This document shows, in pieces, positions 1-6,095 of a stretch of 9,774 nucleotides of DNA. The stretch is from Clostridiales bacterium (lineage in GTDB: Bacteria > Bacillota > Clostridia > Lachnospirales > Lachnospiraceae). Both the position numbers and the translations under genes were made by a program. The first letter of the stretch is position 1. The number at the start of each line of letters is the position of its first letter. The DNA is taken from assembly GCA_019416265.1 (NCBI GenBank), contig DXXQ01000171.1:1-9774 (forward strand). Reading direction: 5' to 3'. The notes beneath the pieces were generated by a model that had not been told where the DNA came from, did no database searches, and was given only the letters and a program-made list of their open reading frames with translations.

Positions 1-383
1 TTGTAAACGTCCATGACAGCGGCAAGCTCCTCAACCCGCAGCTTGCTACCATGCAGGTACACGGCGGTATGTCCATGGGAATGGGCTACGGACTTTCCGA
101 GCAGCTGATCCTGGACGAAAAAACAGGACGGGTATTAAACGGAACCCTGCTTGATTATAAGCTGATGACAACTATGGATACTCCGGATCTGGAAGCCGAC
201 TTCGTAGAGCTTGATGATCCTATGGGACCTTACGGAAACAAGGCTCTCGGCGAGCCGCCGGCAATTCCGGGCGCTCCGGCAATTCGAAATGCAGTTCTTC
301 ATGCAACAGGCGTTGCCTTTAACGAAAATCCGCTGACGCCGCAGAAGCTCATTGACGGATTCCAAAAAGCAGGATTAATCTAA
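1..383 (+). CDS. xdhA: Molybdenum hydroxylase (xanthine dehydrogenase type) molybdopterin-binding subunit, 3' end only
   Basis: This is the C-terminal 126 or so residues of a xanthine-dehydrogenase-family large subunit, which binds the molybdenum cofactor and hydroxylates the substrate. The frame is open from base 3, upstream of the first Met at 51, and begins VNVHDSGKLLNPQLATMQVH, a conserved part of the family, so the gene enters from the left edge. The motif KALGEPPAIPGAPAIRNAV follows; its Glu (codon 252-254) matches the catalytic base Glu of the family (Glu1261 of bovine xanthine oxidase). The stop is TAA at 381-383, and xdhB starts 17 bases later. The tail resembles E. coli XdhA more than aldehyde oxidases. 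Substrate cannot be fixed from this fragment: xanthine or another purine is most likely given the neighbours, but nicotinate-type relatives exist. Confidence 0.93.
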   Translation, partial: VNVHDSGKLLNPQLATMQVHGGMSMGMGYGLSEQLILDEKTGRVLNGTLLDYKLMTTMDTPDLEADFVELDDPMGPYGNKALGEPPAIPGAPAIRNAVLHATGVAFNENPLTPQKLIDGFQKAGLI

Positions 384-388
384 AAAGT

Positions 389-393
389 GGAGG
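389..393 (+). promoter_or_regulatory. Ribosome binding site of xdhB
   Basis: GGAGG lies 7 bases before the ATG at 401, in the short gap after xdhA. It fixes the xdhB start. Confidence 0.8.
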
Positions 394-400
394 TCAGTTT

Positions 401-1282
401 ATGTACGATATTGAGAATTATTACAATGCGTCTACGGTAAAAGAAGCCGTGGAACTTCTCGGGGCGCATCCGGATGCACGGATTATTTCCGGCGGAAGCG
501 ACGTCCTTATCAAAATCCGCGAAGGCAAGCTGGCAGGAACTTCTCTTGTCTGCATTCGTGACATAGAGGAAATAAAGGGTGTAAGACTTGCGGAAAACGG
601 AGATATTTACATCGGAGCAGGCACAACCTTTTCCCATATTACCAATGATCCGATCATTCAGGAACACATCGCAGTTCTGGGCGAGGCCGTCGATCAGGTC
701 GGAGGCCCGCAGGTGCGTAATATCGGTACCATCGGCGGAAATATCTGCAACGGCGCAGTAAGCGCGGACAGCGCGCCTACCGTCTTTTCCCTGAATGCCC
801 GCCTTCATCTTGTAAGCAGCGAAGGAGAGCGCGTAGTACCGGTTCATGAATTTTATCTCGGACCTGGCAGGGTAGCCCTGAAAAAAGATGAGATCCTGAC
901 CCATGTCATCATCCCCAAAGCGGAATATGACGGTTATAAAGGTCATTATGTAAAATATTCCATGCGTAATGCCATGGATATCGCAACCATCAGCTGCAGC
1001 GTAGTCAGCAAGGCTGATCTGGATGCCAATATTCTGGAAGATGTGCGGATTACCTTCGGCGTAGCCGCACCTGTGCCCTACCGCTGCAAAAATGCAGAGC
1101 TTGCATTAAAGGGTATGGAGATCAATGATACATTATATGAAAAAGCAGCAGAGCTTGTGCGGGAAGAAATCAATCCCAGGGATTCCTGGAGAGCATCCAA
1201 GGCATTCCGTCTGCAGATTGGCGGAGAGATTGTAAAACGTGCCCTGAAACGCACAATAGAGCTTGCAGGAGGTGACAGATAA
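401..1282 (+). CDS. xdhB: Molybdenum hydroxylase FAD-binding subunit (XdhB)
   Basis: This 293-residue protein is the FAD-binding middle subunit of a three-subunit xanthine-dehydrogenase-type enzyme. It passes electrons from the iron-sulfur clusters to the final acceptor in the cytoplasm. Two family FAD motifs are visible: IISGGSDVLI at residues 28-37 and TIGGNICNG at 110-118, preceded by GPQVRN. The C-terminal part contains the conserved SWRASKAFRL stretch of the CO-dehydrogenase flavoprotein C-terminal domain. Length and motifs match E. coli XdhB closely. The ATG at 401 follows a good GGAGG. The stop TAA shares one base with the xdhC ATG, indicating coupled translation. No truncation or missing motif is seen. 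A role in purine hydroxylation is inferred from similarity to XdhB and from the neighbours. Confidence 0.95.
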   Translation: MYDIENYYNASTVKEAVELLGAHPDARIISGGSDVLIKIREGKLAGTSLVCIRDIEEIKGVRLAENGDIYIGAGTTFSHITNDPIIQEHIAVLGEAVDQVGGPQVRNIGTIGGNICNGAVSADSAPTVFSLNARLHLVSSEGERVVPVHEFYLGPGRVALKKDEILTHVIIPKAEYDGYKGHYVKYSMRNAMDIATISCSVVSKADLDANILEDVRITFGVAAPVPYRCKNAELALKGMEINDTLYEKAAELVREEINPRDSWRASKAFRLQIGGEIVKRALKRTIELAGGDR

Positions 1283-1767
1283 TGGAAAAACAGATGCAGC
1301 TTGTACGCTGTACAGTAAATGGAAAAGAAGTTGCAGAATATGTGGATGTGAGAGAATCTCTTCTTGATATGCTCCGTAACCGTCTCGGCCTTACTTCTGT
1401 AAAGAAGGGCTGTGAAGTGGGAGAATGCGGCGCCTGTACCGTTATCATTGACGGTGAGACAGTTGATTCCTGTATTTATATGGCAGTCTGGGCAGAAGGA
1501 AAAAATATCCGTACTCTGGAAGGACTTGAAAAAAACGGAGATCTGACCAGAATTCAGGAAGCATTCATCGAAGAGGGCGCAATCCAGTGCGGTTTCTGTA
1601 CACCGGGCTTTGTAATGTCTGCCACAGTTCTCCTGGAAAGAGGCGAAACTCTTTCAAGAGAAGCGATCCGCAAGCATATGGCCGGAAATTTATGCCGCTG
1701 CACAGGATATCAGAACATTGTAAATGCAGTGGAAAAAGTAATGAAGGAAAATGAGGAAGCGAAATAA
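1282..1767 (+). CDS. xdhC: Molybdenum hydroxylase 2Fe-2S subunit (XdhC)
   Basis: This 161-residue electron-transfer subunit carries two [2Fe-2S] clusters. The plant-type ferredoxin domain has Cys44, Cys49, Cys52 and Cys64 (GCEVGECGACT, then DSC). The helical domain has Cys103, Cys106, Cys138 and Cys140 (QCGFCTPG and LCRCTGYQ). All eight ligands are present. Gln102 precedes Cys103, a position conserved in the family near the molybdopterin. The gene follows xdhB with a TAATG overlap and uses AGGAGGTGAC at about 1267-1276 inside xdhB as its ribosome binding site. Order and sequence match E. coli xdhABC. The separate small subunit is the bacterial three-polypeptide arrangement, unlike the fused eukaryotic enzyme. 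Confidence 0.96.
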   Translation: MEKQMQLVRCTVNGKEVAEYVDVRESLLDMLRNRLGLTSVKKGCEVGECGACTVIIDGETVDSCIYMAVWAEGKNIRTLEGLEKNGDLTRIQEAFIEEGAIQCGFCTPGFVMSATVLLERGETLSREAIRKHMAGNLCRCTGYQNIVNAVEKVMKENEEAK

Positions 1768-1770
1768 GTT

Positions 1771-2583
1771 ATGAATAATGGGAACCTGATCGTTGTACGA
1801 GGCGGCGGTGATCTGGCAAGCGGTGTGATCCACCGCCTGTACAGATGCGGCTACCGCCTGTTGATTCTGGAATGTGAAAAGCCTAGTGCAATCCGCAGAA
1901 TGGTATCCTTTTGTGAAGCCGTTTATGACGGAGAAGCCTTTGTTGAGGGAGTTTTAAGCCATCGGGCAGAATCTCTTAAGGAATGCGAAGAGATATGGAA
2001 TGCAGGGGAAATCCCCCTTATGGTAGATCCTGCGTGTAAAGTCCTTGAAGAGTGTCACCCCCGGGCTGTCATTGACGCTGTCATTGCCAAAAGGAACCTG
2101 GGAATGAGCCGTAGCCTCGCCCCCCTTACCATTGCCTTAGGGCCTGGATTTGAAGCCGGGGAGGATGTGGATTTCGTGGTGGAAACCATGCGCGGCCATG
2201 AGCTCGGACGAATCCTGGAAGAAGGATGGGCGGCTCCGAACACCGGAATCCCGGGACTGGTTGGCGGTATAGGCAAGGAGAGAGTGATTCATTCTCCTGC
2301 AGCCGGAATCATCCGCTGTGAATCAAAAATAGCTGATATTGTGGAAGAGGGGCAGGTACTTGCCTATGTGGGCGACTGTCCGGTAAAGGCTGCTATCACA
2401 GGAGTCCTCAGAGGAATCATCCGCGACGGCTATCAGGTGACAAAGGGAATGAAAATCGCTGACATAGATCCCCGTAAGGAAGAAAAGAAAAACTGTTATT
2501 TTATCTCCGACAAGGCACGCTGTATTGCAGGAAGTGTTCTTGAGATCCTTTTATCTCAGGGAGTGCTGCCGGATGGAAGATAA
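1771..2583 (+). CDS. yqeB: Selenium-dependent molybdenum hydroxylase system protein YqeB (EF2563 family)
   Basis: This 270-residue protein belongs to the YqeB/EF2563 family, known from comparative genomics as a marker of selenium-dependent molybdenum hydroxylases. Its biochemical role is not established; maturation or insertion of the Se-containing cofactor is the usual proposal. It opens with a strand and glycine turn, VVRGGGDLASG (residues 8-18), like a Rossmann-type nucleotide site. The family signature LGPGFEAGEDVD lies at 123-134 and APNTGIPG at 155-162. Residues about 171-235 (HSPAAGII ... AAITGVLRGIIRDGYQVTKGMKI) look like a lipoyl/biotinyl-type barrel half followed by DIDPR. The gene starts 3 bases after xdhC and overlaps yqeC by 11 bases, so it is cotranslated with the enzyme subunits. 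The family assignment is secure; the function is inferred. Confidence 0.93.
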   Translation: MNNGNLIVVRGGGDLASGVIHRLYRCGYRLLILECEKPSAIRRMVSFCEAVYDGEAFVEGVLSHRAESLKECEEIWNAGEIPLMVDPACKVLEECHPRAVIDAVIAKRNLGMSRSLAPLTIALGPGFEAGEDVDFVVETMRGHELGRILEEGWAAPNTGIPGLVGGIGKERVIHSPAAGIIRCESKIADIVEEGQVLAYVGDCPVKAAITGVLRGIIRDGYQVTKGMKIADIDPRKEEKKNCYFISDKARCIAGSVLEILLSQGVLPDGR

Positions 2584-3298
2584 CCGCTCCCGGAAGTTTC
2601 TGAAGCTTCTGAACATAGACCCCCGAAAGCACAAAAGCATTGCAGTAGTGGGAGGAGGCGGAAAAACCAGCCTGATCTTTCGTCTCGCAGAAGAGCTGGT
2701 GATGCAGGGGCAAAAGGTGATCGTCACCACAACTACGCACATGGCCTATGAGCCCTCAAAGCCCTTCGCTCTCCACGGAGACGCCGCTGCTGTTCATGAA
2801 GCGCTTTCTTCGCATGGAATGGTGATTGCAGCAGAATATGATTCCGCAACAGGAAAAATCTGTTCGCTGTCTTCACAAAAACTAAAGGAACTCACCCGAT
2901 ACGGCGCCGGCCTTCTGAACGAAGCAGACGGAGCCAGGAGAATGCCCGTAAAAGTCCCTGAGGCCTGGGAACCTGTGATTCCGGATTTCGTACAGCTTGT
3001 GATCGGAGTGATCGGTCTTGACTGCCTGGACAGGCCGATATTTCAGACTGCGTACAGGGCAGAAAGTCTTAGTGTCTTTCTCGATAAAACAGAACAGGAT
3101 TCCCTGACTTCTGCAGACCTTTTTAAGATCGCAGTTTCAGAAAGAGGGCTTCGAAAAGCTGTACAAATGAGGGAATTCCGGGTATACTTTAATAAAGCGG
3201 ATGTTCTTGACGAAGTTTCCCGGGCAGAAGACCTTGTACGGAGACTCCTGGAAGCCGGAATTGACGCTTCTTACGGAAGCTTGCGGCCTGAGTTATGA
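2573..3298 (+). CDS. yqeC: Selenium-dependent hydroxylase accessory protein YqeC (P-loop)
   Basis: This 241-residue protein is of the YqeC family, a putative nucleotide-binding accessory factor for selenium-dependent molybdenum hydroxylases. A P-loop GGGGKTS lies at residues 27-33. VTTTTHM follows at 51-57, and NEADGARRMPVKVP at 116-129 with EPVIP at 133-137 are family signatures. NKAD near the C-terminus resembles a GTPase-like base-recognition motif. The ATG at 2573 is preferred over a TTG at 2525 because family homology begins just after it, CAGGGAG lies about 9 bases upstream, and the 11-base overlap with yqeB fits the operon. The frame ends at TGA 3296-3298 with GSLRPEL. A 63-base gap then precedes mocA, unusual for this operon, and the +1 frame stays open across it (see findings), so the C-terminus may be disturbed. 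Confidence 0.9.
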   Translation: MEDNRSRKFLKLLNIDPRKHKSIAVVGGGGKTSLIFRLAEELVMQGQKVIVTTTTHMAYEPSKPFALHGDAAAVHEALSSHGMVIAAEYDSATGKICSLSSQKLKELTRYGAGLLNEADGARRMPVKVPEAWEPVIPDFVQLVIGVIGLDCLDRPIFQTAYRAESLSVFLDKTEQDSLTSADLFKIAVSERGLRKAVQMREFRVYFNKADVLDEVSRAEDLVRRLLEAGIDASYGSLRPEL

Positions 3299-3345
3299 CT
3301 TCCCGGAATTGTCCGATTATGAGAATCTGAATTCCATGAGGATTC

Positions 3346-3353
3346 AAAGGAGA
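3346..3353 (+). promoter_or_regulatory. Ribosome binding site deciding the GTG start of mocA
   Basis: AAAGGAGA lies about 8 bases before the GTG at 3362. No ATG fits the family N-terminus, so this site supports the GTG start. Confidence 0.75.
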
Positions 3354-3361
3354 AATTAACT

Positions 3362-3976
3362 GTGAAACTTGCAATGATTATGCTGGCGGCTGGAAACAGC
3401 CGCCGTTTTGGTGAAAATAAGCTTTTATATAAAATTGACAAAATTCCTATGTACCAAAGAATTTTGAATGAATTACAGGAGACAGAGAAGGTTCTGAAAA
3501 AAGAACTTCCGGAAATCGCCTGTACCATTACGGTTGTGACTCAATATGAGGAAATCAGAAACTATGCCCGGGAACATGGCATGGACGTTGTGATCAATCC
3601 TCATCCTGAAGAAGGAATCTCTTCCTCTCTGAAGCTTGGTCTTCAGGCAAACAGAGAGGCCGATGCTGCGCTGTTTACGGTGTCAGACCAGCCCTGGCTG
3701 AAAAGCAGGACAATTGTAAGGCTTATAGAGAACTATTTAAATACAGGGCAAAAAATCGCCTGTCCCGCAGTTATGGAAAATGGCGCCCCCTGCATCGGAA
3801 ATCCCTGTCTCTTTTCCCGTGCATATTTTTCCGAGCTTCTGGAGCTTGTGGGTGATACAGGCGGCAAACGGGTGATAAAACGGCACATGGAAGATACGGC
3901 TCTTCTCCTTTTGGAGGAAAAACAGGAGCTTACGGATATCGATACAAAACCATTTATTAAAAATCCTGATAAATAG
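3362..3976 (+). CDS. mocA: Molybdenum cofactor cytidylyltransferase (MocA-like NTP transferase)
   Basis: This 204-residue nucleotidyltransferase probably joins CMP from CTP to molybdopterin, giving the cytosine-dinucleotide cofactor used by XdhA-type enzymes. The N-terminal nucleotide-binding loop is LAAGNSRRFGENKLL (residues 8-22). Further family motifs are EGISSSLKLG (84-93), SDQPWL (108-113, metal-binding Asp), GNPCLFS (146-152), GDTGGK (164-169) and TDIDT (191-195). LAAG and NKLL favour MocA over the GTP-using MobA, which usually has LAGG and DKAL. It starts with GTG behind AAAGGAGA. It follows yqeC, as mocA (ygfJ) follows yqeC in E. coli. Nucleotide choice is inferred from motifs and context, since relatives of this family act on other substrates. 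Confidence 0.9.
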   Translation: MKLAMIMLAAGNSRRFGENKLLYKIDKIPMYQRILNELQETEKVLKKELPEIACTITVVTQYEEIRNYAREHGMDVVINPHPEEGISSSLKLGLQANREADAALFTVSDQPWLKSRTIVRLIENYLNTGQKIACPAVMENGAPCIGNPCLFSRAYFSELLELVGDTGGKRVIKRHMEDTALLLLEEKQELTDIDTKPFIKNPDK

Positions 3977-3994
3977 ACCGTCCGTATAAAAATA

Positions 3995-4029
3995 TATAAT
4001 TTTTCTCAATCCGAAAACAGCGCTATAAT
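3995..4029 (+). promoter_or_regulatory. Possible promoter upstream of yedF
   Basis: The 91-base gap between mocA and yedF is very AT-rich. It contains two perfect -10 hexamers, TATAAT at 3995-4000 and TATAAT at 4024-4029. Neither has a good -35 box at 16-18 bases; for the second, the best candidate is the T-rich run around 4000-4007. If the second is used, transcription would begin near 4036, leaving a leader of about 30 bases. No convincing terminator hairpin is visible in the gap, so read-through from mocA is also expected. Confidence 0.4.
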
Positions 4030-4053
4030 AAATACAGATTACTGAGACAGTAT

Positions 4054-4060
4054 AAGGAGG
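4054..4060 (+). promoter_or_regulatory. Ribosome binding site of yedF
   Basis: AAGGAGG lies 7 bases before the ATG at 4068, a near-ideal site and one of the strongest in the block. This suits the first gene of a sub-operon. Confidence 0.85.
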
Positions 4061-4067
4061 AAGAACA

Positions 4068-4685
4068 ATGATACAGGTAAATGCAATGGGCGATACCTGC
4101 CCGATTCCGGTTGTAAAAACAAAGAAAGCCATCAGCGCAATGAAGGCATCCGATACCCTGGTGACTCTGGTAGATAATGAAATTGCAGTCCAGAATTTAA
4201 CTAAGCTTGGCAAGTCTCTGGGGTATCCGGTTGTCTCTGAAAAGCTTGGAGAAAAGGAATATAAGGTACAGATGGAAGTAACTATTGAAGGGGAAGAACC
4301 GGCAGAAGAGACTTCAGAAGAAGCTCTCACCTGTATTCCGGATACCAGAAGGAATACGGTTGTCGTCATCTCTTCACCGAGAATGGGAGAAGGAAACGAC
4401 GAACTTGGCGCAGTGCTCATGAAAGGCTTCCTTTATGCGCTGACACAGCTTGACGAGCTGCCGGAAACCATTCTGTTTTATAATGGGGGAGCCACTCTCA
4501 CCTGTGAGGGTTCCGCTTCACTGGAAGATCTGAAATCACTGGAGGCCCAGGGAGTTGAGATCCTCACTTGCGGAACCTGTCTGAACTATTATGAAATGTC
4601 CGATAAACTGAGAGTCGGAGAAGTTACAAATATGTACACCATTGCAGAAAAAATGACAGGCGCAGGAAAGCTTGTGAAACCATGA
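4068..4685 (+). CDS. yedF: Selenium metabolism protein YedF (TusA-like + DsrE-like domains)
   Basis: This 205-residue two-domain protein matches the selenium-metabolism YedF family found near selD and selenium genes. Residues 1-70 are a TusA-like domain with the sulfur/selenium-carrier motif DTCPIPVVK, whose Cys11 is the expected persulfide/perselenide site. An acidic linker (about 72-88) joins it to a DsrE-like domain (about 93-203) with SSPRMGEG, FYNGG and the LTCGTC motif at 166-171 (Cys168 and Cys171). The likely role is to relay Se or S from a desulfurase to an acceptor. The stop overlaps the next ATG by ATGA, so yedF is translationally coupled to the adjoining desulfurase, its plausible donor. 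Se rather than S specificity is inferred from the family and neighbours. Confidence 0.93.
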   Translation: MIQVNAMGDTCPIPVVKTKKAISAMKASDTLVTLVDNEIAVQNLTKLGKSLGYPVVSEKLGEKEYKVQMEVTIEGEEPAEETSEEALTCIPDTRRNTVVVISSPRMGEGNDELGAVLMKGFLYALTQLDELPETILFYNGGATLTCEGSASLEDLKSLEAQGVEILTCGTCLNYYEMSDKLRVGEVTNMYTIAEKMTGAGKLVKP

Positions 4686-5833
4686 TTTACTTTGACAATG
4701 CAGCTACAACCATGAAAAAACCGCCCCAGGTTTCTGAAGGGGTTTTACGTGCTCTTGAAAATATGGGAAACTCCGGCAGAGGCGCCCACGGCGCTACTCT
4801 GGGCGCTTCAAGGATGATCTACGATACGAGAGTTCTTCTGGGAGAGCTGTTCGGTATTTCCGAACCGGAGCGCATTGCCTTTACTTCCAATGCCACGGAA
4901 GCTCTGAATACAGCTATTTCAGGTATGTTTCATAAGGGAGATCATGTGATCACAACGGAATGTGAGCATAATTCCGTTCTCCGCCCTCTTTACAGAAAGG
5001 AAAAAGAAGGGGTAGAGCTGACCATTCTTCCCACCTTAAAGAATGAAAAAAGAAAGCAGGGAATTCTGGATTATGCCTCTCTGGAAAACGCTGTAAAGGC
5101 CAACACCAAAGCCATTGTCATAACCCATGCATCCAATCTCACCGGAAATATTACCGATCTGAAAACTGTGAGCAGGATCGCCAAAAGACACGGGCTCCTG
5201 CTGGTAGCAGACGCTTCCCAGAGCGCAGGTGTGCTTCCTTTTCAGGTAGAAGAGCTGGGAATCGATGTTTTGTGTTTTACCGGGCATAAGGGGCTTCTCG
5301 GCCCCCAGGGCACAGGAGGGATCTATGTGCGTGAGGGAGTTGACATCCAGCCGTTGAAGGTTGGAGGAAGCGGCGTGCACAGCTATGACAGAGAACACCC
5401 CTCCCAGATGCCGACAGCCCTTGAAGCCGGTACTTTAAACGCACATGGAATCGCAGGGCTTCACGGTGCTCTGGAATACCTGAAGGAAACGGGAATCGAA
5501 GCTATCCGCAGAAAAGAAATGGAGCTTCTGAAGTATTTTCTGGAGGGTGTTGGTGAAATTAAGGGAATCACCCTCTATGGAAACCCGGATCTGGAACACC
5601 GTGTGGCAACTGCAGCTCTGAATATAAGAAATTATGATTCCGGAGAGGCTGCGGACCGGCTGTGGGAAGAATATGAAATTGCAGTACGTTCCGGCGCTCA
5701 CTGCGCGCCTTTGATGCACCGTGCCCTGGGAACAGAAGAGCAGGGCGCCCTTCGTTTCAGCTTTTCCCACTATAACACAAAAGAAGAGATCGATCTTGCC
5801 ATCCGTGCCCTTCGAGAGCTTGCAGAGGAGTAA
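4682..5833 (+). CDS. Cysteine desulfurase / selenocysteine lyase family protein (class V aminotransferase fold)
   Basis: This 383-residue PLP enzyme resembles the EF2568-type cysteine desulfurase family found next to SDMH genes. It probably releases S from cysteine or Se from selenocysteine in the cytoplasm. It opens with the family start IYFDNAATT. EHNSVLRP (95-102) contains the PLP-stacking His96. ADASQSAG (176-183) gives Asp177 and Gln180, GHKG (201-204) gives the Schiff-base Lys203, and RSGAHCAP (336-343) gives the catalytic Cys341. All key residues are present, so it should be active. The length is usual for the family. It overlaps yedF by ATGA and is followed 4 bases later by a DUF3343 gene. 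Group II (SufS/CsdB-like) character and the yedF coupling favour a role in selenium or sulfur supply to the hydroxylase; the true substrate is not shown. Confidence 0.92.
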   Translation: MIYFDNAATTMKKPPQVSEGVLRALENMGNSGRGAHGATLGASRMIYDTRVLLGELFGISEPERIAFTSNATEALNTAISGMFHKGDHVITTECEHNSVLRPLYRKEKEGVELTILPTLKNEKRKQGILDYASLENAVKANTKAIVITHASNLTGNITDLKTVSRIAKRHGLLLVADASQSAGVLPFQVEELGIDVLCFTGHKGLLGPQGTGGIYVREGVDIQPLKVGGSGVHSYDREHPSQMPTALEAGTLNAHGIAGLHGALEYLKETGIEAIRRKEMELLKYFLEGVGEIKGITLYGNPDLEHRVATAALNIRNYDSGEAADRLWEEYEIAVRSGAHCAPLMHRALGTEEQGALRFSFSHYNTKEEIDLAIRALRELAEE

Positions 5834-5837
5834 GGAT

Positions 5838-6074
5838 ATGAGAGTAAAAAAAGATGCGCTTATTATTACTTTTCCCACCACTTCCCAGGCAATGAAGGCA
5901 GAGAAATTTTGTGAGGCAAACAGCTTTTCCGGAAGGCTGATCCCTGTTCCCAGAGAAATCACTGCAGGCTGCGGGCTTGCATGGAAGGCGGATCCACAGA
6001 AAATGGAAGAGCTTCCCCGCAAACTGAGCGCTGCCGGTATCCGCTGGGAGGAAGCGCGGATTCTGAAACTATAA
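5838..6074 (+). CDS. DUF3343 small protein, putative Se/S carrier
   Basis: This 78-residue protein of the DUF3343 family has been described as a putative Se/S-carrier-like domain. It has a short beta-alpha pattern, LIITFPTTSQAMKAE, then IPVPREITAGCGLAWKA containing the conserved CGLAW motif with Cys45. The ATG at 5838 is chosen because homology begins there. An upstream GTG at 5721 would add 39 residues that lie wholly within the desulfurase gene in another frame and look non-family. GAGGAG at 5825-5830 or TAAGGA just before the start can serve as ribosome binding site. It starts 4 bases after the desulfurase stop, so the two are cotranscribed. The likely job, inferred only, is to accept Se or S from the desulfurase or YedF. 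Confidence 0.85.
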   Translation: MRVKKDALIITFPTTSQAMKAEKFCEANSFSGRLIPVPREITAGCGLAWKADPQKMEELPRKLSAAGIRWEEARILKL

Positions 6075-6095
6075 AACTGGAGTTAATGAAAGCCT

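Noticed and set aside
380..946. A 188-residue open frame antisense to xdhB
   Set aside because: It overlaps the intact xdhB frame fully and has no recognisable domain or ribosome binding site.
2525..2572. N-terminal extension of YqeC from a TTG
   Set aside because: The extension lies within yqeB, lacks family similarity, and the ATG at 2573 has a usable ribosome binding site.
3296..3298. TGA ending yqeC read as selenocysteine
   Set aside because: Read-through adds only seven residues before another TGA, no SECIS-like hairpin is obvious right after it, and YqeC is not a known selenoprotein.
3737..4420. A 227-residue - strand frame spanning the mocA-yedF gap
   Set aside because: Its two ends lie opposite the conserved mocA and yedF frames and the protein is low-complexity Ser/Thr/Phe-rich; it is not a gene.
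5721..5837. N-terminal extension of the DUF3343 protein from a GTG
   Set aside because: The added residues overlap the conserved 3' end of the desulfurase; the family starts at the ATG at 5838.
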